DNA from: Fervidicella metallireducens AeB
GTDB taxonomy: Bacteria > Bacillota > Clostridia > Clostridiales > Caloramatoraceae
DNA: 64,000 bases
Reading direction: 5' to 3'
Assembly: GCF_000601455.1 (NCBI RefSeq)
Contig: NZ_AZQP01000010.1
Location: forward strand, 1-64,000
Made by a program: the position numbers and the translations under genes. This document shows, one piece after another, positions 34,500 to 43,872 of the stretch. Below the pieces are notes generated by a model, which was not told the origin of the DNA, did not search any database, and saw only the letters and a list, made by a program, of their open reading frames with translations. The stretch's first letter is position 1; the number at the start of each line of letters is the position of its first letter.

Positions 34500-35561
34500 T
34501 TATATTATTATCGTTTCTATTCTAATATCAAGCTTTTCAACTAAATTTACCTCAACTGGTGTTATCACATTACCTTTATCATCATAAATTATTCTTACCA
34601 CAGGTTTATCAGGGAATCCTTTATTGTGCTTAACTACGAATCCTTCAAAGTTATTTGAAAGTTTTACACATGAACCTAATGGATAAATTGAAAAATTATT
34701 CTTAAATATATTTACTAATTCAAAATCAAAATAAGTCCCGGAACCTCCTAATATAAATTCATAAGCTTCATTTGCCGGAAATCCCTTTCTATATACCCTG
34801 TCGCTTATTATTGCATCATAAACATCACTAATACAAACTATCCTTGCGTACTTCGATATTTTTTCTCCCTTCAGCCCTCTTGGATAACCACCGCCATCTA
34901 TTCTTTCATGGTGCTCAAGTATTATATCCTTTACTCTTTGGTTTACTCCTGCCATATCTTTTATAAGCTCATAACCATACTCACTGTGCTTTTTCATAAT
35001 TGCAAATTCTTCATCTGTAAGTCTGCCTTTTTTGTTTAATATATCCACAGGTATCTTAGTTTTACCTATATCATGCAAAAGAGCCCCAAGCCCTAAATCC
35101 ATAAGCATTGGTTTTGAAAAAGAAAGCTGTACCCCATAAAATAAAGCAAGAACACTTGTGTTAAGTGAGTGTACATAAGTGTAATTGTCAAAGGTTTTTA
35201 ACTCCAGCAAATATGTGGAATTTATTCCCTTGTTTTCTATTAAATATTCGATGATTTCTTTTATTGCAGCTATTGTATTTTTTATTTCAAGGGTATTGCT
35301 ATATTGAAGTTTTGCCATTACGTTTGATAATGACTTTACTGCCTGACTTTTAACCTCTACAAACTTAGGATCCTCTGGCTCTATATCATCTAAATTATTA
35401 TCTTTTATGTAGATATAGAGAACACCTAACTGTTTAAGTTTTTTTATATAATTATCTGTTAAAGCAACGCCTTCCCTAAGAAGAATGCAGCCGTCAACTC
35501 CTAATATGCTCTGACCTAAAATATCCCCATTTTTTGCTTTATTCATGCTTATTAATCTCAT
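34500..35561 (-). CDS. HD-GYP domain protein, probable cyclic-di-GMP phosphodiesterase
   Basis: This 353-residue protein has an N-terminal domain of about 120 residues, then an HD-GYP domain: HSLNTSVLALFYG, LLHDIGKTKIPVDILNK, HSEYGYELI and HHERIDGGGYPRGLKG (the GYP motif). Such domains cleave cyclic-di-GMP to pGpG or GMP. The C-terminal 60 residues form an extra small beta domain (PVVRIIYDDKGNVITPVEVN). ATG at 35561 follows GAGGTGGCT. No receiver domain or membrane helix is visible, so the input signal is unknown. Confidence 0.88.
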   Translation of the reverse strand: MRLISMNKAKNGDILGQSILGVDGCILLREGVALTDNYIKKLKQLGVLYIYIKDNNLDDIEPEDPKFVEVKSQAVKSLSNVMAKLQYSNTLEIKNTIAAIKEIIEYLIENKGINSTYLLELKTFDNYTYVHSLNTSVLALFYGVQLSFSKPMLMDLGLGALLHDIGKTKIPVDILNKKGRLTDEEFAIMKKHSEYGYELIKDMAGVNQRVKDIILEHHERIDGGGYPRGLKGEKISKYARIVCISDVYDAIISDRVYRKGFPANEAYEFILGGSGTYFDFELVNIFKNNFSIYPLGSCVKLSNNFEGFVVKHNKGFPDKPVVRIIYDDKGNVITPVEVNLVEKLDIRIETIII

Positions 35562-35724
35562 AGCCACCTCGATATAATTACAATTCTGATATTTATTAAT
35601 TAGTCACTCTATGATATATTTTAATTTTTTTCTACAAAGCTTTCAAGGAAAATTTATTACATTTGTAAAAAAATAGTGGCATTTGTAAATTAATTTTCCT
35701 GTTTATCTATTTTTGACAAAAAAA

Positions 35725-35798
35725 TGGAGCAGGTAACGGGAATCGAACCCGCATAGCCGGCTTGGGAAGCCGGTGCTCTGCCATTGAGCTATACCTGC
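35725..35798 (-). tRNA. tRNA-Gly, anticodon CCC
   Basis: A full cloverleaf: acceptor GCAGGTA/TACCTGC, D arm with GCTCAATGGCAGAGC, anticodon stem CCGGC/GCCGG around TTCCCAA (anticodon CCC), T arm GCGGGTTCGATTCCCGT, and encoded CCA. It reads GGG codons. The flanks 35562-35724 and 35799-36001 hold only AT-rich DNA with no other gene I can support. Confidence 0.95.
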
Positions 35799-36001
35799 AC
35801 TATTTATATTATATTACAATATTCCATTATTTGCAAAATTTTGCATAATCAGCAGATAGTTAATATTTCTCAATATTTTTATCTATACCGATATATCTTG
35901 TTCTTATTTTTGTTTTTTCCTGTTTTCTCAATTTTTTAAACAAATGAAACTTATGGAATTATTCATAATTTTCTATAATACATAGCTTTATTAACAAACT
36001 A

Positions 36002-36050
36002 TGGGCTATAAAGCGTAAAATCCCATCAGATTTACTGCACCTATAGCCCA
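36002..36050 (-). terminator. Terminator downstream of glsA
   Basis: A perfect 9-bp stem TGGGCTATA / TATAGCCCA with a long internal loop; only a weak U-run follows on the minus strand (GTTTGTTAAT). Confidence 0.5.
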
Positions 36051-36079
36051 CCCTTAATTAAAACATTAATGAATAACAA

Positions 36080-37003
36080 TTAGAATATGCTTAAATCCAT
36101 TTCCCTTGATAAATCCTCTAAAACCTTAACTCCTGCAATACTATTTCCTTTTGCATCAAGGGCAGGACCTACCACTCCTATTCCCATCCTTCCTGGAACT
36201 GCTGAAAGTATTCCTCCTCCAACTCCACTTTTTGAAGGTATACCTATATGAACCGCAAATTTTCCTGAAGCATCATATAAACCACAGGTAACCATGATGG
36301 TTTTTACTATTCTTGCAACTTCCCTTGGAATAATTTTTTCTCCAGTCCAAGGAAGTATTCCATCATTAGCAAGAAGTGCACCTATCCTTGCTAAATCTCT
36401 AGCTGTAACCTCCATTGAACATTGTTTAAAATACACATCAAGTGATTCCTCAACATTACCTTCAATTACCCCAGTACTCTTCATAAAATATGCCAAAGAC
36501 CTGTTTCTATGTCCTGTTTCCTTTTCTGATCTATACACATCTTCATTGATATATATATCTGGGTTGCCAGATATTCTTCTTGTAAACTTTAAAATTCTTT
36601 CTACTTTTTCCTCAGGTGTTTCTCCTGCAATCAATGCCGTAGTGGCAATTGCTCCAGAGTTTATCATTGGATTTAAGGGCTTGTTAAGATTTTTTGTTTC
36701 TAAATTTACTATTGAGTTAAATGAACTTGATGTTGGCTCCATTCCAACCTTTGAAAATACATTTTCTTTACCATTGTCTAAAATAGCTAACATTAAAGTT
36801 ACTATCTTTGACACACTCTGCATAGTAAATTTAGTTTCATAATCTCCTGCAGAATATTCTTCACCATCTAAAGTAACAACGCAAATTCCCAAAGCATCTC
36901 TATTAGCTTTACTTAATTCTGGGATATAGCTTGCCACTTCCCCTTGGCTTGTCCAGTGTCTGTTTCTTTCAACAATTGCTTCAAGTAGCTTTTTCAATTT
37001 CAT
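36080..37003 (-). CDS. glsA: Glutaminase A
   Basis: This 307-residue enzyme of the serine-dependent beta-lactamase-like glutaminase family hydrolyses glutamine to glutamate and ammonia. Motifs: MQSVSKIVTL with the nucleophile Ser and Lys (S-x-x-K, about residues 63-66), NPMINSGAIAT (about 110), a Tyr/Lys region further on and SGVGGGILSAVPGRMGIGV near 265. Length is standard. The ATG overlaps the citG stop by 4 bases, so it is cotranscribed with the lyase maturation genes. In this setting it would feed glutamate to the mutase pathway encoded upstream. Confidence 0.93.
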   Translation of the reverse strand: MKLKKLLEAIVERNRHWTSQGEVASYIPELSKANRDALGICVVTLDGEEYSAGDYETKFTMQSVSKIVTLMLAILDNGKENVFSKVGMEPTSSSFNSIVNLETKNLNKPLNPMINSGAIATTALIAGETPEEKVERILKFTRRISGNPDIYINEDVYRSEKETGHRNRSLAYFMKSTGVIEGNVEESLDVYFKQCSMEVTARDLARIGALLANDGILPWTGEKIIPREVARIVKTIMVTCGLYDASGKFAVHIGIPSKSGVGGGILSAVPGRMGIGVVGPALDAKGNSIAGVKVLEDLSREMDLSIF

Positions 37004-37911
37004 TCATCCTTTCTAAAATGTTTCTCCAACTCGTGTATCATAACTGTTACGGCAAGCAAATCTGCAGCACCACCTGGGCTTATATTATGTGCTACAAATA
37101 CATCTTCCATTTTATTTATATACCCTTCACCCTCAAGTGTTTTCATTCCCCCAAGTTTAAGGGCTTTAATTGCCATCTCCCTCATTTTATTGAGTCCTTC
37201 AATTCCACATCTATTCACAACGGTAGTATCTTCTACTACTGTCATAAGTCCTATTAAACTATGGCTTAAAGCTTTAGGGGTTGAAAGTCCAAAACTTATA
37301 GCCTCCTCATAACATGGTAGTCCAACCTCAATTATTGAAGGAAGTCCTTTCTCTATTTCCCCCCTTACACCTGTCAGGCCATACTCTAAAAATAATCTTT
37401 CTCCATTAGTTAACTTTTTACTGTTGCTTAATGTTTTTAGTTCTCTCTCTACTAGACCATAACAAATAATTGAAGCCATTTTAGATATATTAAAGCGGGT
37501 AACTCTATATCTATTCCTTATACACATACCAGCAGCTGCTGCAGTAACACCTGCTAAAAATAAAAGTCCTCTTTGTGTATTGATTCCATCGGTTGCTCTT
37601 AACATATTCTTTTCTGCCCAGAGCCCCACACTTCGTATCTTTTCTAATATTTCATCTTCATAATCGATGCCAATCTGAGCACAGATATACATTGCATGGG
37701 CAATTGAAGATGTACTGTTTAAAAATGTATAGAAGTTCATATCACTGTGTGAACCGCTGGAATAAGGAGATATCAACCCTGGTGATGGGCTTGAACTGAC
37801 CTCGTAGAGCATACCAAGGATAGCAGCTTCTCCAATTTTAAAAGCGTCAGGGGAAATGCAAAAACCATTATTTATTTTTTCCATGATTTCATCACAATAC
37901 TTAATTCCCAT
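37000..37911 (-). CDS. citG: Triphosphoribosyl-dephospho-CoA synthase
   Basis: This 303-residue enzyme makes the precursor of the lyase prosthetic group from ATP and dephospho-CoA. The CitG pattern is visible: LYEVSSSPSPGLISPYSSGSH near residue 36, and GGMKTLEGEGYINKMEDVFVAHNISPGGAADLLA near the end (seen in parts). I start at the ATG with GGAG six bases upstream, which overlaps the end of citX by 11 bases; a TTG four codons earlier is in the ribosome-binding site. Confidence 0.92.
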   Translation of the reverse strand: MGIKYCDEIMEKINNGFCISPDAFKIGEAAILGMLYEVSSSPSPGLISPYSSGSHSDMNFYTFLNSTSSIAHAMYICAQIGIDYEDEILEKIRSVGLWAEKNMLRATDGINTQRGLLFLAGVTAAAAGMCIRNRYRVTRFNISKMASIICYGLVERELKTLSNSKKLTNGERLFLEYGLTGVRGEIEKGLPSIIEVGLPCYEEAISFGLSTPKALSHSLIGLMTVVEDTTVVNRCGIEGLNKMREMAIKALKLGGMKTLEGEGYINKMEDVFVAHNISPGGAADLLAVTVMIHELEKHFRKDE

Positions 37912-38401
37912 TTTTTTCTCCAAAACTTTCTATCAATGTGTTGGCTGCATTAATTATTTCTTCAATGTCATGTCTATTTAGTCTCATGCATATCCTTGCA
38001 TCTTCATTACAGATAAGGCATTTTCTTGAACTTAAATTTAATTTTTCTCTTCCTAAAGATTCCCCGCCCTTTGTATATATATCTATGTCAAATAATCTTC
38101 CAAGTTCATGTCCATTCTCAATAGACATTGCAATCTCTTTTGCAACCTTTGGCTCCATATCAACAACAAAGATAACACTGCTTCCATCAAAACCTTTTAA
38201 CATTTTGGAATGAATTGAAAATGTTCTATATTCTGAATTTAAAAGCGACAATAAAACATCAAAAGCAAGTTCTGAATGTTTTGTATTTTTCTCTATACCA
38301 GGATAGTTCAGCTTTCCACATACAACAGGCAGATTATACTTCTCTATTAATTCTAAAATTGTGTTATATCTATTTTCTCTATCCATTAAAATTCTATCCA
38401 T
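37901..38401 (-). CDS. citX: Holo-lyase synthase (phosphoribosyl-dephospho-CoA transferase)
   Basis: This 166-residue protein attaches the prosthetic group to the lyase acyl carrier subunit CitD. CitX features: R-ENRYNTILELIEKYNLPVV, a central GRLFDIDIYTKGGESLGREKL with the metal-binding DID, and SSRKCLICNEDARICMRLNRH with four Cys. ATG overlaps the citC stop (TGATG). A TTG one codon earlier is possible. Confidence 0.92.
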   Translation of the reverse strand: MDRILMDRENRYNTILELIEKYNLPVVCGKLNYPGIEKNTKHSELAFDVLLSLLNSEYRTFSIHSKMLKGFDGSSVIFVVDMEPKVAKEIAMSIENGHELGRLFDIDIYTKGGESLGREKLNLSSRKCLICNEDARICMRLNRHDIEEIINAANTLIESFGEKNGN

Positions 38402-39438
38402 CAATGTGGTGTATCGCTCCTTTTTATTTTTTCAATTATTTCCTCTGCTTCCTTTGAAATAAGGAAATCATATGTGGTTTCAGGTACCAGGTCCTTTAAC
38501 TCCTCTAAAGTTCCATTTCTTATTATATTTCTAACTTCAGAAGCACTTATAGCCCTTCCCTCCCTTTGGAAACGCTCTATAAGCTTAACTTCAACTCCAT
38601 ATTGGGGTAATACTTCCATAAGTGCTGAGTTGTACTGTCCTGTAACTCTGCAATAGGGCTCTGTTCCAACATACCTTTTCTCAATATTAAAGGCAGGTGC
38701 TATATATTTTCCAAAAATACCTGCATCAAGCTTAGTATATGCCATGAGCCTTTCATCCTCTTGTCTTAAAAAATAAGAAGGAAATGTTGCTGAAGATATT
38801 ATATATTTTCCCCCAGGTATAACACAAACATTCTTTAAATCTGCAACTCCTTTTTCTACAAGCTCCAGCCTGGTTTTAAAAGGAAATAGTGAACGATTTT
38901 CTTCCACAATAAACACAACTACCTGTTCACTCTCTGAAGCAGCCCTTTCTATAAGATATCTGTGCCCCTCTGTAAATGGATTGCAATTCATTACAATCCC
39001 AGATTTTTTTCTATTATCAAGTCCGCTTTTCACAAACATGTTGTTTACATATGACTTAACATTAGCCATTCCTCCTTCTAAAAGAAGGACTTCAGATGTT
39101 TCATGAACACTTTTATATCCTAGACCCTCAAATATCCTCTTATTCTTCGGTTTTGTATATATAAATGTTTCATAAATTCCTCTATCAAAGAGGATGTTAG
39201 AAATTTCAGTTATTAACTTTGATGATATACCTTCACCCTGAATTTCACTATCAACTGCAAAACACTTAAGTATACTTCCTGAACTGGAGCATGTCCCCAC
39301 AATCCTGTTATTATTCCTTGCAACTATAGTGTTTTCTACATCTTTATCAAGTAACAAATCGAATTTAAATAAAAATTCCTCAACCTCTTTTTTCTGAGGG
39401 CTATTTAAATTTATTCTTTCTATTAACAAATTGTTCAT
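38401..39438 (-). CDS. citC: Citrate lyase (or citramalate lyase) ligase
   Basis: This 345-residue enzyme acetylates the thiol of the prosthetic group using acetate and ATP, switching the lyase on. The N-terminal 130 residues resemble a GNAT domain (IQGEGISSKLITEI); the rest is a nucleotidyltransferase with SGIVMNCNPFTEGHRYLIE (the GxxNPxTxGH-type motif) and ISASEVRNIIRNG. ATG follows GGGTGATTTT. In glutamate fermenters via methylaspartate the lyase acts on citramalate, so this is probably the citramalate lyase ligase. Confidence 0.92.
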   Translation of the reverse strand: MNNLLIERINLNSPQKKEVEEFLFKFDLLLDKDVENTIVARNNNRIVGTCSSSGSILKCFAVDSEIQGEGISSKLITEISNILFDRGIYETFIYTKPKNKRIFEGLGYKSVHETSEVLLLEGGMANVKSYVNNMFVKSGLDNRKKSGIVMNCNPFTEGHRYLIERAASESEQVVVFIVEENRSLFPFKTRLELVEKGVADLKNVCVIPGGKYIISSATFPSYFLRQEDERLMAYTKLDAGIFGKYIAPAFNIEKRYVGTEPYCRVTGQYNSALMEVLPQYGVEVKLIERFQREGRAISASEVRNIIRNGTLEELKDLVPETTYDFLISKEAEEIIEKIKRSDTPH

Positions 39439-39454
39439 AAAATCACCCATTTAA

Positions 39455-39483
39455 ATTTTATTTCAAATAATTAAAAAATTCAA
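39455..39483 (-). promoter_or_regulatory. Possible internal promoter ahead of citC
   Basis: TTGAAT (39478-39483), 17 bases, TAAAAT (39455-39460) on the minus strand. The leader would be only about 10 nt. Confidence 0.35.
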
Positions 39484-39541
39484 TACTAACTATTTTTCAG
39501 AATTGTAAGTATAATACAATACAATCGTTATACGGGACATA

Positions 39542-39590
39542 AGACTGCACAGAAAACTTCATAATTAGAGTCACGTTTTCTATGCAGTCT
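39542..39590. other. Stem-loop between citF and citC
   Basis: AGACTGCACAGAAAAC / GTTTTCTATGCAGTCT, a 16-bp stem with one mismatch. The U-run (CTTTTTATTTTTTTATT) is on the plus-strand side, opposite to transcription of the operon, so it looks more like an mRNA-processing or partial termination point between lyase and maturation genes. Confidence 0.55.
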
Positions 39591-39604
39591 TTTTATTTTT
39601 TTAT

Positions 39605-41143
39605 TTATTTAACTTTCTTAACTACATCAATTACTGTACCGTCTCTATATTCAACAATTGCAACTATCTCATCATCCAGTTGGATTTTTTCTGGTTTTCC
39701 TGTCATATCCTCTGCTATCTTTTTAAGTTCCTCAATTGTCATAACAGGTAAATTTGTTGTCTTTAATTTTTCAATCAGGTCTGTTCTTCTTGGGTTTACT
39801 GCAATTCCTCTTTCAGTTACAATTACGTCTATGGATTCTCCAGGAGTTGTAACCGTTGTACATTTATCTACAACTATTGGAAGTCTTCCCTTAACAAGCT
39901 GTGTAACTATAATAGCAAGTTTTGCTCCAGCCGCTGTATCACTGTGACCTCCTGAACCACCCATTATTACACCATTTGAACCTGTTGTAACGTTTACATT
40001 AAAATCAACGTCTATCTCAGTAGCTCCAAGTATCATTACATCCAGATTATTTACAACTGCTCCTCTATTGTGTGGATTTCCATACATTGAAGCAGACATT
40101 CCCTGATGAGCCTTATTATTCTTATAAGATTCAATTGCCTTTAAATCAAAACATTGTACGTCAAATATGGATCTGAACAATCCTTCTTCAAACATCTCTA
40201 CAATATATCCAGTTACACCACCTGCTGCAAAACTGCCTTGGATTCCCTTTTTCTTCATAAGTTCTTTAACATAAGCTGCAACTGCAAGGGAAGTTCCTCC
40301 CGCTCCTGTTTGGAAGGAAAAACCATCTTTTAAAAGACCTGATGCCTCAATAACCTGTGAAGTCATTTTAGCTATCTTAAGTCCAACTGGATCCTTGGTT
40401 ATTCTTGTTGTACCTGATACTATTCCCTTTGGATCACCAATTGATTCAACAGCTACTACGTAATCTACATATTCCTGTTGTATATCTATTGGGCATGCTG
40501 GATAAGGAACTAGATTATCAGTTACAGCAACAACCCTATCTGCATACATTGCATCTGGAATAGCGTATCCTAAGGTTCCACATGCTGCTTTTCCTTCAAC
40601 ACCATTAATGTTTCCATATGTGTCAGCTGTTGGCGCTGCAATAAAAGCTACATCGATGTGTAAATCACCAGATTCGATTGCTCTTGCTCTTCCACCGTGA
40701 GTATGCATAACTGCTGGATTTTTAAGTAATCCCTTTGATATTGCCTCAGCAACTGGACCAGACATATAATTTGCATATACTCCAGTTATAACACCACTTT
40801 TCATCAGCTCAACCATTGGTGCATGAACAGGGAATATTGAACTTGCTGCAACCTTTATATCCTTTAACCCCATCTTTGCAACTTCCTCTAAAACCATGTT
40901 TAAAACATAATCCCCGTTTCTTAAATGGTGATGGAATGAAATTGTTGCTCCATCTTTAAGATTACATTTTTCAATTGCTTCCCTTATTGTTGAAAGTACC
41001 TTTGTTTCACCAGGCACTGCACTTTTTACCCTGACTTCTTTTTTCGTAACTTCACCTAAATTATTGAAGGCACCGCCAAATGGCTTAACTTTACCGTATC
41101 CTTCAACAAATTCAGGAATTTCTCTTCCTAAAATGTTTTTCAT
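39605..41143 (-). CDS. citF: Citrate/citramalate lyase alpha subunit
   Basis: This 512-residue subunit transfers the acyl-carrier group onto the substrate (transferase, family I CoA-transferase-like). Signatures: KVKPFGGAFNNLG at the start, KDGATISFHHHLRNGDYVLN, FQTGAGGTSLAVAAYVKELM and GSNGVIMGGSGGHSDTAAGAKL. Length agrees with CitF (about 510). ATG at 41143 follows AAAGGGAGTGAAG; in-frame codons further up lack a site. Context (methylaspartate genes, mesaconase) points to (S)-citramalate as substrate, giving acetate and pyruvate. Confidence 0.93.
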   Translation of the reverse strand: MKNILGREIPEFVEGYGKVKPFGGAFNNLGEVTKKEVRVKSAVPGETKVLSTIREAIEKCNLKDGATISFHHHLRNGDYVLNMVLEEVAKMGLKDIKVAASSIFPVHAPMVELMKSGVITGVYANYMSGPVAEAISKGLLKNPAVMHTHGGRARAIESGDLHIDVAFIAAPTADTYGNINGVEGKAACGTLGYAIPDAMYADRVVAVTDNLVPYPACPIDIQQEYVDYVVAVESIGDPKGIVSGTTRITKDPVGLKIAKMTSQVIEASGLLKDGFSFQTGAGGTSLAVAAYVKELMKKKGIQGSFAAGGVTGYIVEMFEEGLFRSIFDVQCFDLKAIESYKNNKAHQGMSASMYGNPHNRGAVVNNLDVMILGATEIDVDFNVNVTTGSNGVIMGGSGGHSDTAAGAKLAIIVTQLVKGRLPIVVDKCTTVTTPGESIDVIVTERGIAVNPRRTDLIEKLKTTNLPVMTIEELKKIAEDMTGKPEKIQLDDEIVAIVEYRDGTVIDVVKKVK

Positions 41144-41179
41144 GTTCTTCACTCCCTTTGTAAACACTACAGAGTAGTT

Positions 41180-42052
41180 TTATATTAAACCTGCTAGTCT
41201 TGCTGTGTTTAATGTAGTCTGTGCCCTTGCTATTATTGGTGCATCAACCATCTTTCCATCTAATGAAAATACACCCTTACCTTCTCTTTTAGCCTCTTCC
41301 TGAGCCTCCATTACCCTCTGTGCATATCTGATTTCAGCTTCAGTAGGAGCATATACTCCATGGATAGTATCTATCTGTCTAGGATTAATAGCTGCTTTTC
41401 CAGTCATACCAAGTGATTTAGCCCTTGTTATATCCTTTATGAATCCTTCCATATCTTCCATATCAGCAAAAGGTGTGTCTATTGCAGCCACCTTACAGGC
41501 TTTACATGCAGTTGCAACCCTGCTTCTGGCATAGAATATTTCTTCACCTTCCCTTGTTCTTTTTATTCCAAGGTCTGCTGTTAAATCTTCTGCACCAAGA
41601 AGCATTCCAATAATTCTATCCGATGATTGAAGGATGCTGTATACGTTTTCAAGTCCGTAGGCTGACTCTATTAAAGCAAAAAGCTTTATACTTCCCTTTT
41701 CAAAACCTTCTTCTTCCTCAATTTTATCTAATTTTTCACTTACTGATTTAATATCTGCTTCTGTTGCCTTTGGAACCATTATAGCATCTGGCTTAACCCT
41801 CCCAATTACATCTAAGTCTTCATACCCAAATTCTGTACCTAGGGGATTTATTCTTACTACAACCTCAGAATTATAGAAATTAACGCTCTTTATTGCATTT
41901 CTAACAAGAATTCTGGCTGAATCCTTTTCCGTTAAACTTACTGCGTCTTCTAAGTCAAGAATAACGCTGTCCGCACCAAGTATCCCTGCATTTTGAAGCA
42001 TGCTTGGATTGTTACCTGGCATAAAAAGCATAGTTCTTCTAAGCCTTTCCAT
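41180..42052 (-). CDS. citE: Citrate/citramalate lyase beta subunit
   Basis: This 290-residue subunit of the HpcH/HpaI aldolase fold cleaves the acyl-carrier thioester. RRTMLFMPGNNPSM at the start, DSVILDLEDAVSLTEKDSARI with the metal-binding acids, LGAEDLTADLGIKRTREG and KAAINPRQIDTIHGVYAPT are CitE hallmarks. ATG follows GGAGTGATAT. It starts 12 bases after citD. Confidence 0.93.
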   Translation of the reverse strand: MERLRRTMLFMPGNNPSMLQNAGILGADSVILDLEDAVSLTEKDSARILVRNAIKSVNFYNSEVVVRINPLGTEFGYEDLDVIGRVKPDAIMVPKATEADIKSVSEKLDKIEEEEGFEKGSIKLFALIESAYGLENVYSILQSSDRIIGMLLGAEDLTADLGIKRTREGEEIFYARSRVATACKACKVAAIDTPFADMEDMEGFIKDITRAKSLGMTGKAAINPRQIDTIHGVYAPTEAEIRYAQRVMEAQEEAKREGKGVFSLDGKMVDAPIIARAQTTLNTARLAGLI

Positions 42053-42064
42053 ATATATCACTCC

Positions 42065-42328
42065 TTACATTCCTCTTTTAACAGCAGTCTCAATTCTAGC
42101 CCTTATTGTATAATCAAGGGCACCTCTGTCTTTAGCCGTAACTACTGCATCTTCAACACCTAATTCTTTAAGGGTTTCCATTATGACAGTTTTAATTTGA
42201 TTACCAAATTGAGTCATAACAATACTCTCGAGGTTTAATATAACCCCACCTTCATCATTTGGCTGAACCATTATATAAATATCATTTGATTCCATAGTCC
42301 CTGCCTTAGCTGGTTTTTGTATCTTCAT
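42065..42328 (-). CDS. citD: Citrate/citramalate lyase acyl carrier subunit
   Basis: An 87-residue protein; Ser14 in KAGTMESNDIYI is the attachment site of the phosphoribosyl-dephospho-CoA group made by CitG and added by CitX. The middle (MVQPNDEGGVILNLESIVMTQFG) and DRGALDYTIRARIETAVKRG are typical. ATG follows GTAGGTGAGTTT. Confidence 0.93.
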   Translation of the reverse strand: MKIQKPAKAGTMESNDIYIMVQPNDEGGVILNLESIVMTQFGNQIKTVIMETLKELGVEDAVVTAKDRGALDYTIRARIETAVKRGM

Positions 42329-42359
42329 AAACTCACCTACTTTGTATTTTTTTCATTAG

Positions 42360-42917
42360 TTATTTTGTACTGTTAAGATATTCCTTTTGTCCAATTTCAT
42401 AGAAGTTATTTCCCTCTGAGTCGATAACAACTACAAGTGGTAAATCCTCAACATAAAGTTTTCTGATTGCTTCTGCTCCTAAGTCTTCATATGCAATAAG
42501 TTCTGCACTTTTTACACATTTAGCAGTTAATGCAGCTGCTCCACCAATGGCAGCAAAATAAACAGCACCATGTTTTTTCATTGCTTCTACAACACTTGCA
42601 TCCCTTTTTCCTTTTCCTATCATTCCATTTAAACCAACTTCAATAAGAGCTGGTGAGTAGGCATCCATTCTATATGAAGTAGTTGGACCTGCTGAACCTA
42701 TTGGCTGTCCTTCCTTAGCAGGTGTTGGTCCAACATAATAAATTACCTGATCTTTAATGTCAAATGGAAGTTCTTTTCCTTCCTTTAAAAGTTCAACAAG
42801 TCTTTTGTGTGCTGCATCCCTTGCTGTATAAATATATCCTGAAATCAATACGCTGTCTCCAGCCTTTAAATCCTTTAACATTTCATCTGTTAATGGAGTT
42901 GTTATTCTCTTTTCCAT
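42360..42917 (-). CDS. Class I fumarase-type hydratase, beta subunit (probable mesaconase)
   Basis: This 185-residue subunit matches the C-terminal part of class I Fe-S fumarases/tartrate dehydratase beta. ITTPLTDEMLKDLKAGDSVLISGYIYTARDAAHKR (in parts), GPTTSYRMDAYSP, GKGKRDASVVEAMKKHGAVYF and DLGAEAIRKLYVEDLP are visible. In glutamate fermenters two-subunit members hydrate mesaconate to (S)-citramalate, which fits the neighbours. ATG follows GGGAGGATTTATT. Confidence 0.9.
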   Translation of the reverse strand: MEKRITTPLTDEMLKDLKAGDSVLISGYIYTARDAAHKRLVELLKEGKELPFDIKDQVIYYVGPTPAKEGQPIGSAGPTTSYRMDAYSPALIEVGLNGMIGKGKRDASVVEAMKKHGAVYFAAIGGAAALTAKCVKSAELIAYEDLGAEAIRKLYVEDLPLVVVIDSEGNNFYEIGQKEYLNSTK

Positions 42918-42940
42918 AATAAATCCTCCCAAATCAAAAA

Positions 42941-42973
42941 TCTTATCCGCTTCTAACCTCTAACGTCTAACTT
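42941..42973 (-). repeat. GTTAGA-type short tandem repeat in the operon spacer
   Basis: On the minus strand GTTAGAC-GTTAGAG-GTTAGAA is followed by GCGGATAAGAT. It resembles one arm of the palindrome at 43873-43938. Confidence 0.5.
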
Positions 42974-42984
42974 CCTGCATCTGT

Positions 42985-43827
42985 TTAAAAATGCACTTCT
43001 GCATGTCTTGTAGCATGGCAGTTGATGTTTACTGCAACAGGAAGACCAGCTATATGAGTTGCAAAGGTTTCAATATTTACAGCAAGAGCTGTTGTTCTTC
43101 CACCAAATCCCTGTGGTCCGATTCCCAGATTGTTTATAGCTTCTAATAATTCAGCTTCAAGGTTTGCATAGAAAGGATTAGCATTTCTTTCGTCAGTGGA
43201 TCTTAATAGGGCCTTTTTTGCTAAGTATGCAGCTTTGTCAAATGTTCCACCAATACCAACACCAACAACGATTGGAGGACAAGGATTTGGTCCTGCTTCT
43301 TTAACAACCTTTAGAACAAATTCCTTAACACCCTCTAACCCATCAGATGGTTTTAACATTTTAAGCTGGCTCATATTTTCACTTCCAAATCCCTTTGGAG
43401 CAACTGTAATCTTAAGCCCATCCCCTGGTACAACATTGTAATTTATTATAGCTGGAGTATTATCCTTTGTGTTTATTCTTTCAATTGGGTCATTAACTAC
43501 TGACTTTCTAAGATATCCTTCTGTATAACCTTGTCTTACACCCTCATGTATTGCTTCTTCTAAACTTCCACCTACAATATGAACATCCTGTCCTATTTCT
43601 ACAAATACTACTGCCATACCAGTATCCTGACACATTGGCATATTTTCATTTTTAGCAATATCTGCATTTTGCACTAGTATATCAAGTATTCCCTGAGCTA
43701 TAGGGAATGTTTCTTTTTCCTTAGCCTCTTCAAATCTTTTTCTCATATCATCTGTTAAATAGTAATTGGCATCTATACAAAGCTTTTTAACTGCTTCTGT
43801 AATCTTTGATACATGTATTTCTTTCAT
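42985..43827 (-). CDS. Class I fumarase-type hydratase, alpha subunit (probable mesaconase)
   Basis: This 280-residue Fe-S subunit has the three conserved cysteines of the family in MCQDTGMAVVFVEIG, GPNPCPPIVVGVGIGG and NINCHATRH, which hold a 4Fe-4S cluster. It pairs with the beta subunit. ATG at 43827 follows GGAGGTTAAAATT. The enzyme would convert mesaconate, the product of the ammonia-lyase encoded just upstream, to citramalate. A role as ordinary fumarase is the alternative and cannot be excluded by sequence. Confidence 0.9.
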   Translation of the reverse strand: MKEIHVSKITEAVKKLCIDANYYLTDDMRKRFEEAKEKETFPIAQGILDILVQNADIAKNENMPMCQDTGMAVVFVEIGQDVHIVGGSLEEAIHEGVRQGYTEGYLRKSVVNDPIERINTKDNTPAIINYNVVPGDGLKITVAPKGFGSENMSQLKMLKPSDGLEGVKEFVLKVVKEAGPNPCPPIVVGVGIGGTFDKAAYLAKKALLRSTDERNANPFYANLEAELLEAINNLGIGPQGFGGRTTALAVNIETFATHIAGLPVAVNINCHATRHAEVHF

Positions 43828-43872
43828 AATTTTAACCTCCATTTTAGGAAAAGTATTTTTTATGCATTAAAA

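Noticed and set aside
36294-36842. 182-codon open frame on the plus strand over glsA
   Set aside because: It mirrors the codons of glsA and has no start signal or recognisable product.
39582-39947. 121-codon plus-strand frame over citF
   Set aside because: It is hydrophobic only because it is the complement of the citF codons, and has no own signal.
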